Positions 6,922 to 12,074 of a stretch of 12,074 nt of DNA are shown here, piece after piece. The number at the start of each line of letters is the position of its first letter. Within the stretch, counting starts at the first letter, position 1. The DNA comes from Thermoleophilia bacterium. GTDB taxonomy: Bacteria > Actinomycetota > Thermoleophilia > Gaiellales > SKUG01. Location of the stretch: the NCBI GenBank assembly GCA_025964465.1, contig JAOPYS010000275.1, positions 1 through 12,074 of the forward strand. The letters run 5' to 3'. Below the pieces are notes generated by a model, which worked only from the letters and a program-made list of their open reading frames with translations, was not told the origin of the DNA and made no database searches. A program made the translations under genes and the position numbers.

Positions 6922-7005
6922 CCTCGGCAGATTGGATGACGCTCGCTCCGCACGCCAGCGGCGCGGGGGACGATCGCGGAGCAATGGCTAGGTTTTCGAG
7001 GAATC

Positions 7006-7022
7006 AACCGCCTGCGGCGGCC
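7006..7022 (-). terminator. Hairpin terminator after the 7055-8689 gene
   Basis: On the minus strand, GGCCGCC-GCA-GGCGGTT forms a stem of five G:C pairs plus two G:T pairs around a 3-nt loop; the T residues of the 3' arm run on into GATTCC. It lies about 32 nt after the TAG stop of the orphan gene and before the acyltransferase, so it would separate those two units. It is the most terminator-like hairpin in the window, although the T-run is short. Confidence 0.45.
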
Positions 7023-7054
7023 AGCCCGGCGGCGACCGGGGAGCGGACGCGCCC

Positions 7055-8689
7055 CTATGCGTCGGTGATCGGGGTGCCGGACGCGAGGTCGATGCCCCGC
7101 ACCACGTGCTTGTTGCCGACGGCGATCGCCTCGACCCGCGGATCCAGCACGCGGGGCGCTGCCCCGTTCCCCAGGGCTCGGTGGAGGTCCTTCGCGGCGG
7201 CGCCCTCGGTCTCGACGAGCGCGTAGCGGCCGACGTCGAGCTGCAGCAGGCTGAAGGCGCGGGGTGTGCTCACACGGGCTGCCTGCTCGCGCAGCGCCTG
7301 CAGGCCATCCGCGCGCGTGCCTTCGATCAGGGTCCCCGACTGGGTGCCGGCGGTCAGCTCCGTGCCCGCCATCCCGCGCAGCCACCCACGCTGCACGTCC
7401 ATCGCGACGAGTGGGGCGCCGGGCCGTGGCAGCCCGTTGTAGCCCGCGTGCGACACCGATTCCGTCGGCCGGAATCCCGAGAACTCGCCCAGCGCGCGCT
7501 CGAGGCCGCGGTCGGGTGCGTCGCTGCGGAGCGGGTGGGGCGTGCCCTCGACCACGAATCCGCGGACGGCCGCGTGCTCGCCGCGCAGTGCGGACGGGTT
7601 GAGCGTGTGGTCGCCGTACGCGGCGAGGATGGCATCCGCGGCCTCGCCCGCGCTGCTCTCCACCTGGATCGCGCGCCATCCGCCGGCGCGCTCGGGGCTG
7701 AGCACCCACGAGCCCTTCTCGCCGGTGAGCGTCTGCTCGGCCGACTCACGCGTGGGGAAGTGCAGGTTGCGCCCGTTCGCGATGAGCGGGAGTTCGGTGC
7801 TGACCTCGCCCTTGCCGCGCATGACCATCTTCGCGACCACGTCACCGTTCGCGGGCGCTGCGTCGAGCAGCGCGTCGCTCCCGCTCGCGAACATGCCCGT
7901 CGAGCCCGGGGCGAGCGCAGGTGCGGCGCCCGCGGCGTGGACCTCGTTCGGGATCGTGTCCGCGGCGTTGGCCGCGCGCGCCTCGAGCGAGCGACCGGCG
8001 CGGTTGCCGAGCTCCTCGAGCTGCGCGGGCGTCGTGATGTCGTGGAGAGCGCGCACCCCTTCGTCGATCGCGATCTCGTCGTCAAGGCCGGACAGGGGCG
8101 CATCATCGAGCCGGCCGCCGGCCTCGTCGACGCCGCGACCGAGGCCGTCGAGCTGGTGCATGAGGTCGCGCGTGCCCTCGTCGACCACGGCAGCGGCGCC
8201 CCCCAGCTCGCGCATCGCGAGGTCGTCGAAGCTGGTCCAGTGGCCACGCTCGTCGGCCACGCCGAGCGCGGCGTGCTCGTCGGCGGTGGTCGCCGTGCGG
8301 GCCACCTCGTCGAGGTCCCACCGCAGCATGCGATCGGTGGCGCGGCGCACGCCGGTCATGCGATCGACGACGGCGGGCGCGTCGAGCGTACCGCCCGCCG
8401 CACGGATCGCCTCGTCGAGGCCACCGAGCAGCGACTCGAAGCGCTGGCCGGAGCTGTCGGCGAGCTCCAGTGCGCCGGTGGCGGCATCACGTGGAGCGGC
8501 GTGCCGGGACGCCTCGCGCAACGACGCGGAGGCGAACCCCGCATCCATCCGCGCCTCGAACAGCAGCGAGTCGACATCGGCGCCGGGCACGGCCAGCGAG
8601 TCGATCGCGGATCGAACGGCGCCCACGTGCGAGCGCGCCGCGGTGACCTCACCCAGGAATGGACGCAGCAGCATCGGGTCGATCGGCAT
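7055..8689 (-). CDS. Large orphan protein, Ala-rich, helical N-terminal half
   Basis: I recognise no family for this 544-residue protein. There is no signal peptide or membrane span. Residues 1-245 look almost wholly alpha-helical and acidic (FLGEVTAARSHVGAVRSAID, FESLLGGLDEAIRAAGG, LMHQLDGLGRGVDEAGGRLDD), similar in texture to helical N-domains of T7SS/LXG-type substrates but without a clear WxG or LxG motif. A low-complexity Ala/Gly/Pro linker follows at 250-282. The C-terminal half is mixed alpha/beta. It has two weakly similar blocks, AIQVESSAGEA...GFVVEGT (340-383) and LLQLDVGRYALVETEG (481-496), and ends in a beta-rich segment (AIAVGNKHVVRGIDLASGTPITD). The ATG at 8689 has GGGGGGA 5 nt upstream, the same unusual site as the next gene upstream; an ATG at 8740 would add a Gly/Cys/Pro stretch. 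It ends with TAG, where every other complete gene here ends with TGA. Confidence 0.75.
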   Translation of the reverse strand: MPIDPMLLRPFLGEVTAARSHVGAVRSAIDSLAVPGADVDSLLFEARMDAGFASASLREASRHAAPRDAATGALELADSSGQRFESLLGGLDEAIRAAGGTLDAPAVVDRMTGVRRATDRMLRWDLDEVARTATTADEHAALGVADERGHWTSFDDLAMRELGGAAAVVDEGTRDLMHQLDGLGRGVDEAGGRLDDAPLSGLDDEIAIDEGVRALHDITTPAQLEELGNRAGRSLEARAANAADTIPNEVHAAGAAPALAPGSTGMFASGSDALLDAAPANGDVVAKMVMRGKGEVSTELPLIANGRNLHFPTRESAEQTLTGEKGSWVLSPERAGGWRAIQVESSAGEAADAILAAYGDHTLNPSALRGEHAAVRGFVVEGTPHPLRSDAPDRGLERALGEFSGFRPTESVSHAGYNGLPRPGAPLVAMDVQRGWLRGMAGTELTAGTQSGTLIEGTRADGLQALREQAARVSTPRAFSLLQLDVGRYALVETEGAAAKDLHRALGNGAAPRVLDPRVEAIAVGNKHVVRGIDLASGTPITDA

Positions 8690-8694
8690 GGACT

Positions 8695-8701
8695 TCCCCC
8701 C
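8695..8701 (-). promoter_or_regulatory. Ribosome-binding site GGGGGGA
   Basis: GGGGGGA lies 5 nt before ATG 8689 on the minus strand. The same heptamer precedes the 8832-9692 gene at 7 nt. No other gene in the window uses this G-run form. Confidence 0.6.
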
Positions 8702-8774
8702 AGAAGTTGCCGCGGGCCCCCCCGGACCGCAGCACCCATTCATCGGTGGAACGATCGGCCATGTTCCGTCGTGC

Positions 8775-8813
8775 CTGTGTGAAGTGCGCACGGATGTGCG
8801 CTGGGTCACACGG
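8775..8813 (-). terminator. Two-part hairpin between the two orphan genes
   Basis: The outer stem pairs CTGTGTGA (8775-8782) with TCACACGG (8806-8813), with one G:T pair. The inner stem is GCGCAC (8786-8791), loop GGAT, GTGCGC (8796-8801). A small internal loop (3 and 4 nt) separates them. It lies about 20 nt after the stop of the 8832-9692 gene and about 85 nt before the next start. It could terminate the first transcript, protect its 3' end, or attenuate expression of the second gene. No T-tract follows. Confidence 0.5.
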
Positions 8814-8831
8814 CCGTGGGGCTTGCCTCGC

Positions 8832-9692
8832 TCAGCTGGTCGCGTTGCGAGCGGTCGTCACCCCGACGCGGGCGGCGGTGAGGACGCGCGAGCCGGTGAT
8901 GACGTGCTGCGCGGCAGTCGCGACGCGGATGGCGTGCAGGGTCGGCAGCACGCCCTTGGCGAGCTTGTTGGCCTTGGCGAGCTTGAGGGTGGCGCCCGCG
9001 CCGGGGAGCACGCCGACCGCGTCGAACGCGGTCTGGAGCGGCGAGGCGCCGGTCTTGACGTCCTTGTAGGTGTTGAGCGCCGACAGCCCGGCCGCGCCCA
9101 GCGCGAGCGCCGGCGAGATGGCGTTGACGCCGGGGATGAACGACGTCACCAGCGCAGCGGCGCCGAGCCCGTACGCGATGCCGCGCGAGTGCTTGTTGAC
9201 GTAGTGGGCACCGGCCAGCGCCGCGCGCGCCGGTGCGGTCGCGACTGCCTTGACGGCCTTCACGTAGTGGCTGCCAGCGGACTTGGCGAGGTTCGCGACG
9301 CCGTGGGCGGCGTGGCTGACCTTGTGGCCGACGGCAGCGGCGGCGTGGGCGCCGTGGGCGGCGATCGACGGGAGCTTCTTGGTGGCCGAGGCCGCAGTGT
9401 GCACGAGCTTTCGTGCGGCGGCGACCTGCGGCAGCTTCGCGCCGAGGTGCGCAGCGCCTGATGCGGCGCTGGCCAGGGCGCCAACCGGCTTCTTCGCGGC
9501 CTTGACCGCCAGGTGCGCGGCGCCGGCTCCGGCCTGGGTGAGGTTGTGCGCGCCGGTCGCGGCCACGTTGGTCGCCGTGTTGACGACGGCGGCCGGGGCC
9601 GCGGTCACCGCGTGGGCGGTGGACGTGGCGACGTTCGCGGCGCCGTGGCCCAGTGCCGAACCTGCGTGCTTGATGCTTCCAAAGATACCCAT
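8832..9692 (-). CDS. Ala/His/Lys-rich protein with 11-residue repeats and pretoxin-like C-terminal segment
   Basis: This 286-residue protein matches no named family I know. Residues 15-91 fall into 11-residue units. An Ala-His or Gly-His pair recurs in phase, with His at 16, 27, 49, 60 and 82, all in the same register; weaker copies continue to about 168. Such hendecads suit long amphipathic helices lying on a membrane or granule surface. Residues 173-204 are a hydrophobic stretch long enough to insert in a membrane (GLGAAALVTSFIPGVNAISPAL, in two parts). Residues 222-247 (AFDAVGVLPGAGATLKLAKANKLAKG) resemble the ALDALxLIPGxG...K segments that precede toxin domains in polymorphic toxins, but the protein ends about 40 residues later with no toxin domain visible. 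The N-terminus has no cleavable signal. ATG 9692 has GGGGGGA 7 nt upstream. It is probably related in function to the following orphan gene. Confidence 0.72.
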   Translation of the reverse strand: MGIFGSIKHAGSALGHGAANVATSTAHAVTAAPAAVVNTATNVAATGAHNLTQAGAGAAHLAVKAAKKPVGALASAASGAAHLGAKLPQVAAARKLVHTAASATKKLPSIAAHGAHAAAAVGHKVSHAAHGVANLAKSAGSHYVKAVKAVATAPARAALAGAHYVNKHSRGIAYGLGAAALVTSFIPGVNAISPALALGAAGLSALNTYKDVKTGASPLQTAFDAVGVLPGAGATLKLAKANKLAKGVLPTLHAIRVATAAQHVITGSRVLTAARVGVTTARNATS

Positions 9693-9699
9693 GGTGCTG

Positions 9700-9706
9700 T
9701 CCCCCC
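9700..9706 (-). promoter_or_regulatory. Ribosome-binding site GGGGGGA
   Basis: GGGGGGA lies 7 nt before ATG 9692 on the minus strand and supports that start. It is identical to the site of the 7055-8689 gene. Confidence 0.6.
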
Positions 9707-9721
9707 GGACTGGCGATCCGT

Positions 9722-9737
9722 GCCGGCGGCGGCCGGC
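9722..9737 (-). promoter_or_regulatory. Stable hairpin in the leader of the repeat-protein gene
   Basis: GCCGGC (9722-9727), loop GGCG, GCCGGC (9732-9737): a 6-bp all-G:C stem ending about 15 nt upstream of the GGGGGGA site. If the transcript starts upstream, this would sit in its 5' leader. A regulatory role is a guess. Confidence 0.25.
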
Positions 9738-9773
9738 TCTCCATCAGGGAACGACGGAACGGGGAATCCGTAC

Positions 9774-9787
9774 GTAGGCGTGCCTAC
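9774..9787. promoter_or_regulatory. Perfect inverted repeat GTAGGC-GT-GCCTAC
   Basis: Six-bp arms with a 2-bp centre lie in the 135-bp gap between the VOC gene and the repeat-protein gene, about 80 bp upstream of the latter's start. The TAGGC..GCCTA shape is loosely like metal-regulator (DtxR/MntR-type) boxes, but without the flanking T/A bases. It could be the operator of the orphan-gene promoter or a small hairpin. Confidence 0.35.
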
Positions 9788-9821
9788 AAACGGCAGCGAA
9801 CGTGCGTCGTCGCAGCGTGGG

Positions 9822-9837
9822 CGCGGGTCAGCCCGCG
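9822..9837 (-). terminator. Hairpin with the VOC stop codon in its loop
   Basis: CGCGGG (9822-9827), loop TCAG, CCCGCG (9832-9837): a perfect 6-bp GC stem whose loop holds the complement of the TGA stop (9828-9830). It sits at the end of the two-gene VOC unit and is probably its terminator or 3'-end stabiliser. There is no T-tract. Confidence 0.4.
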
Positions 9838-10274
9838 GTGAGCGACTGGGCGAGCCCGACGAGGATGCCCTCGGGCCCGCGGACGTAGCAGAGGCGGTAG
9901 GTGTCCTCGTACTGCACGACCTCGCCGCCCTCGACGAGGGTCGCACCGCGCTCGCGCAGCCGTGCGAGCGTGTCGTCGAGGTCGTCGACGTTGAACATCA
10001 CGCGCAGGTAGCCGAGTGCGTTCACCGGGGCGGTGCGGTGGTCGGCGACCACCTCGGGCGCGAGGAAGCGCGACAGTTCCAGGCGGCCGTGGCCGTCGGG
10101 GGTGCGCAGCATCGCGATCTCGACGCGCTGGTCGGTGACGCCCGTGACGCGCCCGGACCACGCGCCCTCGATCATCGCGCGGCCCTCCAGCTCGAGGCCG
10201 AGCTCGACGAAGAACTCGATCGCCGCGTCGAGGTCCGCGACGACGATGCCGACGTTGTCCATCCTGAGCGCCAT
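9828..10274 (-). CDS. VOC-superfamily (glyoxalase/dioxygenase-like) protein
   Basis: The 148-residue product is a single vicinal-oxygen-chelate protein made of two beta-alpha-beta-beta-beta modules. The first begins at MDNVGIVVADLDAAIEFFVELGLELEGR. The second begins near residue 86 at GYLRVMFNVDDLDDTLARLRERGATLV and closes with YRLCYVRGPEGILVGLAQ. Members bind a divalent metal and act as lyases, isomerases, dioxygenases or resistance proteins; this widespread actinobacterial subgroup has no assigned substrate that I know of. Several candidate metal ligands (Glu, His) are present but cannot be assigned safely without alignment. ATG 10274 is supported by TGAGGGG 7 nt upstream. That site overlaps the stop codon of the preceding gene, so the two are translationally coupled. 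Confidence 0.88.
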   Translation of the reverse strand: MALRMDNVGIVVADLDAAIEFFVELGLELEGRAMIEGAWSGRVTGVTDQRVEIAMLRTPDGHGRLELSRFLAPEVVADHRTAPVNALGYLRVMFNVDDLDDTLARLRERGATLVEGGEVVQYEDTYRLCYVRGPEGILVGLAQSLTAG

Positions 10275-10281
10275 GGTCGAG

Positions 10282-10288
10282 CCCCTCA
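10282..10288 (-). promoter_or_regulatory. Ribosome-binding site overlapping the upstream stop codon
   Basis: On the minus strand, TGAGGGG contains both the TGA stop of the PhnB-like gene and the GAGGGG site 7 nt before the next ATG (10274). This arrangement indicates translational coupling of the two VOC genes. Confidence 0.65.
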
Positions 10289-10759
10289 GACCGTCGCGGC
10301 CGCGCCGCGGTACGCGGCCTCGAGCTCGGCGATGTCGAGCTTGCGCATGCCGAACATGGCCTGCCGGGCGCGTTCGGCGCCGGCGGCGTCGGGCCCGCCC
10401 ACCCACTGGGCCATGCCGCTGGGCACGACCTGCCAGGAGAAGCCGTAGCGGTCCTTGAGCCAACCGCACATGCTCTCCTCGCCGCCGCCATCGAGCAGCG
10501 CGTCCCACAGCTCGTCGATCTCGGCCTGCGTGTCGCGGAACAGCATCACCGACACGGCCTCGGTGAACTGGAACTGCGGCCCGCCGTTGAGCCCGAGGAA
10601 GGAGATGCCCTCCGCCTCGAACGCGACGGTCACCTCGTCGCTGCCATCAGTCGAGCCGAACTCGTCGTGCGCGCCGAGCTTCCCGTCCCGCAGCACGCCC
10701 GTGTAGAACTCGGCCGCTTCGCGCGCCTGTCCGTCGAACCAGAGGCAGATGGTCGCCAT
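10286..10759 (-). CDS. PhnB-like VOC protein (3-demethylubiquinone methyltransferase-like fold)
   Basis: The 157-residue product belongs to the PhnB-type branch of the VOC superfamily (Pfam 3-dmu-9_3-mt). It opens with ATICLWFDGQAREAAEFYTGVL, continues with VTVAFEAEGISFLGLNGGPQFQFTEAVSVMLF at 44-75, and has the branch's typical CGWLKDRYGFSWQVVPSGM at 99-117. The 'methyltransferase' label in databases is a naming relic; the sequence shows no SAM-binding motif, and the substrate is unknown. It ends with FGMRKLDIAELEAAY, also usual for the family. The start at 10759 is set by AAGGAG 7 nt upstream. It is first in a two-gene unit with the other VOC gene 11 bp downstream, and is divergent from the FN3 gene. 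Confidence 0.9.
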   Translation of the reverse strand: MATICLWFDGQAREAAEFYTGVLRDGKLGAHDEFGSTDGSDEVTVAFEAEGISFLGLNGGPQFQFTEAVSVMLFRDTQAEIDELWDALLDGGGEESMCGWLKDRYGFSWQVVPSGMAQWVGGPDAAGAERARQAMFGMRKLDIAELEAAYRGAAATV

Positions 10760-10766
10760 CGGTGTG

Positions 10767-10772
10767 CTCCTT
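10767..10772 (-). promoter_or_regulatory. Ribosome-binding site of the PhnB-like gene
   Basis: AAGGAG on the minus strand lies 7 nt before ATG 10759 and fixes the start; longer in-frame readings are Arg-rich. Confidence 0.75.
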
Positions 10773-10791
10773 CGTCGTGTCCAGAGGAGCT

Positions 10792-10803
10792 GCCCGTACG
10801 GGC
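10792..10803. promoter_or_regulatory. 12-bp perfect palindrome in the divergent spacer
   Basis: GCCCGTACGGGC lies 33 bp before the PhnB-like ATG, in the 131-bp divergent spacer with the FN3 gene. Its location would suit an operator, but a few 12-bp palindromes are expected by chance in a window this long. A second short palindrome, ACGTACGT, lies at 10835-10842. Confidence 0.25.
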
Positions 10804-10890
10804 CCCGCCCCCAACCCTTCGGCGCGGAGGTTTCACGTACGTCCCGCGGCCCATACTCCCCCAACGAAATTCTGAATCCGAGGTGGGGAC

Positions 10891-11619
10891 ATGAAGCTGC
10901 GCACGACACTGATGGCTGCCCTGGCGACCTGCTGCTTCGCCCCCGCCGCGGCCCAGGCGGCGACGCCGCCGACCGCGCCCACCAACGTGACGGCGACGGT
11001 CGTTCCCGACGGGCAGTACGCGGCGACGGTCGACGTGGCCTGGACCGCCTCCACCGACGCCGACGGGCAGGCGATCTCCTATGACGTCGAGATCGCCCAG
11101 TTCGACTTCGTCCGGATCGAGCACGCCGCGACCAACTCACTCCGGGTGTCAGTGTCGCGAGGTGAGGTGGCTCGTGTCAGGGTCGTCGCGGTCGACGCAG
11201 GTGGCAGCCGGTCGGAGGGCAGCACGCCGATCCTGTTCACGGCGCCACCAGTTCCCGTTCGGCTCGCGCTCGGTGTCAGCCCGCGGGGTGGGTTCGCGCA
11301 GTCGTGCGCCGGGGTGCTCGGCGCGTGCCGGATCGGCAACCTCGCCACGGCGAGCTTGCGCGTGCGGGCGACGTCGACCGCGGTGCTCACCGGCGCCCAC
11401 GTCCGGGTCTCCGTGCTGTGGCGCAAGCCCGGCACGACCCGGTTCGTCGTGCGTCCGGCCGTGACCGCCCCGATCTTCACGGGCCGCGCCTCGATCCCGC
11501 TGTCGAAGGTCGTGCGGGGCGCGGGTACCTGGTGCATGCGCGTCGGCCTGGACCCGGCCACCGGAGCCGGCCTGACCGGCCGCGCCGCCTTCACGCCCAC
11601 GTGCGTGCGCTACGGCTGA
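10891..11619 (+). CDS. Secreted fibronectin type III protein
   Basis: The 242-residue product is predicted to be exported. Residues 1-23 (MKLRTTLMAALATCCFAPAA, then AQA) form a clear signal peptide with a basic start and an AQA-A cleavage site. Residues 25-118 fit one FN3 domain: PPTAPTNVTATV, VDVAWTASTDADGQAISYDVEIA, then RVRVVAVDAGG. The remaining 120 residues look like a second beta-rich domain with four cysteines (139, 146, 215, 238), enough for two disulfides. No catalytic motif is visible, so a binding or matrix role is more likely than an enzyme. GAGG starts 11 nt before ATG 10891 and supports that start. The gene is divergent from the VOC pair and 27 bp upstream of the RNA methyltransferase, which appears to have its own promoter. 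Confidence 0.85.
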   Translation: MKLRTTLMAALATCCFAPAAAQAATPPTAPTNVTATVVPDGQYAATVDVAWTASTDADGQAISYDVEIAQFDFVRIEHAATNSLRVSVSRGEVARVRVVAVDAGGSRSEGSTPILFTAPPVPVRLALGVSPRGGFAQSCAGVLGACRIGNLATASLRVRATSTAVLTGAHVRVSVLWRKPGTTRFVVRPAVTAPIFTGRASIPLSKVVRGAGTWCMRVGLDPATGAGLTGRAAFTPTCVRYG

Positions 11620-11634
11620 GCGAAGGCGATGCGA

Positions 11635-11640
11635 TACGGT
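11635..11640 (+). promoter_or_regulatory. -10-like hexamer TACGGT, probable leaderless promoter
   Basis: The order is TACGGT-CCGCGC-ATG, with the hexamer ending exactly 6 nt before ATG 11647. This is the same geometry as the TACAAT box of the YdeI-like gene. It keeps the key TA...T bases. No Shine-Dalgarno is seen before this ATG, and no clear -35. Confidence 0.4.
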
Positions 11641-11646
11641 CCGCGC

Positions 11647-12074
11647 ATGGACCCGGCCCGTCTCATCGTCGTCGCGCACAACGTGCGCAGCCTGCGCAAC
11701 GTGGGCACGCTGTTCCGCACCTGTGACGGGGCCGGTGTCTCCGAGCTCGTGCTGAGTGGCTACACCGGGACGCCGCCCGACCGGCGCATCGACAAGGTCG
11801 CGCTCGACGCCGTCGAGATGGTGCCGTGGCGCCACGCGCCCGAGCCGGAGGACCTCGACGCCGCACTGGCCGACCGGTTCGTGATCGTGCTCGACCAGGC
11901 GGAGACGTCCGTCACGTTGCAGGAGCTGGTGATCCCGCCTGGACGCGACGTGGTGCTCGTCGCCTGCGAGGAGCTCCAGGGCGCCCAGGAGGACGTGCTG
12001 CGCCATGCCGACGTCCTGCTCGAGCTGCCCATGCGCGGCGGCAAGACGAGCCTCAACGTCGCCATGGCCACCGG
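11647..12074 (+). CDS. TrmH/SpoU-family RNA methyltransferase, 3' end missing
   Basis: The protein is a SPOUT-class enzyme that would transfer a methyl group from S-adenosylmethionine to a ribose 2'-OH of tRNA or rRNA in the cytoplasm. The 142 visible residues begin directly with the catalytic domain and lack the N-terminal substrate-binding domain of RlmB-type enzymes. Motif 1 is NVRSLRNVGTLFRTCDGAGV with the conserved Asn and the catalytic-type Arg. Motif 2 is CEELQG where GNExxG is usual. Motif 3 is LPMRGGKTSLNVAMATG, which forms part of the SAM-binding knot. Small TrmH-like proteins of this type are roughly 155-185 residues, so about 15-40 residues lie beyond the window. The frame is open at the right edge. 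A -10-like hexamer 6 nt before the ATG suggests leaderless translation. Confidence 0.92.
   Translation, partial: MDPARLIVVAHNVRSLRNVGTLFRTCDGAGVSELVLSGYTGTPPDRRIDKVALDAVEMVPWRHAPEPEDLDAALADRFVIVLDQAETSVTLQELVIPPGRDVVLVACEELQGAQEDVLRHADVLLELPMRGGKTSLNVAMAT

Noticed and set aside
6922..6984. TTG-started 21-residue extension of the acyltransferase
   Set aside because: The added residues are Arg-rich and outside the family's usual N-terminus; no Shine-Dalgarno supports the TTG.
8808..8817. CACGGCCGTG palindrome
   Set aside because: Overlaps the outer arm of the stronger two-part hairpin, and palindromes of this length are expected by chance.
7106..9461. Two long plus-strand open frames (558 and 639 codons) over the orphan-gene region
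   Set aside because: Their translations are Arg/Gly/His- or Ser/Ala-rich without helical pattern. The minus-strand frames have better codon bias, balanced composition and matching GGGGGGA sites. Because neither side has a recognised family, this is slightly less certain than elsewhere.
9513..10448. 311-codon plus-strand open frame spanning the VOC gene and its flank
   Set aside because: No motif, crosses two genes on the opposite strand, and both of these have good sites and known or patterned products.
10831..10857. Possible promoter TTTCAC...CATACT for the FN3 gene
   Set aside because: The -35 is poor and the spacer is only 15 bp; too weak to list as a feature.

Overview
The window is about 12 kb of very GC-rich DNA with strong G/C preference in third codon positions. 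It carries no RNA genes, IS elements, phage genes or CRISPR arrays. The gene content suggests a free-living actinobacterium, most likely a Thermoleophilia/Solirubrobacterales relative. This is inferred from the style of the secreted proteins (a parallel beta-helix with a choice-of-anchor-Q-type motif, a PKD domain and a basic C-terminal beta domain; an FN3 protein), from a SwrC-like RND pump and from apparent leaderless promoters. It is not proven by any marker gene.

Layout. Nucleotides 1-2040 (+) hold the C-terminal two thirds of an RND efflux permease, cut by the left edge. Nucleotides 2193-4037 (+) encode a large secreted beta-helix/PKD protein, preceded by a 152-bp spacer with two near-identical operator-like palindromes. 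A convergent YdeI/OmdA-type gene follows (4065-4616, -). Next come a chagasin-like secreted cysteine-protease inhibitor (4726-5109, +) and, 12 bp later, an orphan gene (5122-5682, +), probably cotranscribed. A compact convergent junction with a 10-bp tandem repeat and a hairpin separates these from a membrane acyltransferase (5713-6921, -).

Upstream on the minus strand lie two orphan genes, 7055-8689 and 8832-9692. They share an unusual GGGGGGA ribosome-binding site and are separated by a strong two-part hairpin. The second is an Ala/His/Lys-rich protein with an 11-residue repeat and a C-terminal stretch resembling the region that precedes toxin domains in polymorphic toxins. Two VOC-superfamily genes (9828-10274 and 10286-10759, -) form a tight, translationally coupled pair. 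Divergent from them are a secreted FN3 protein (10891-11619, +) and a TrmH/SpoU-type RNA methyltransferase cut by the right edge (11647 onward, +).

No single pathway links the window; it reads as mostly independent short transcription units, several of them envelope or secreted functions. The best candidate for something undescribed is the orphan pair at 7055-9692. Recurrent DNA-level patterns are also notable: shared stop-codon contexts (TGACCC and TGAGCGA), stop codons built into hairpin stems at convergent junctions, and two genes whose -10 box sits exactly 6 nt before the ATG. No stretch longer than about 150 bp lacks a gene.
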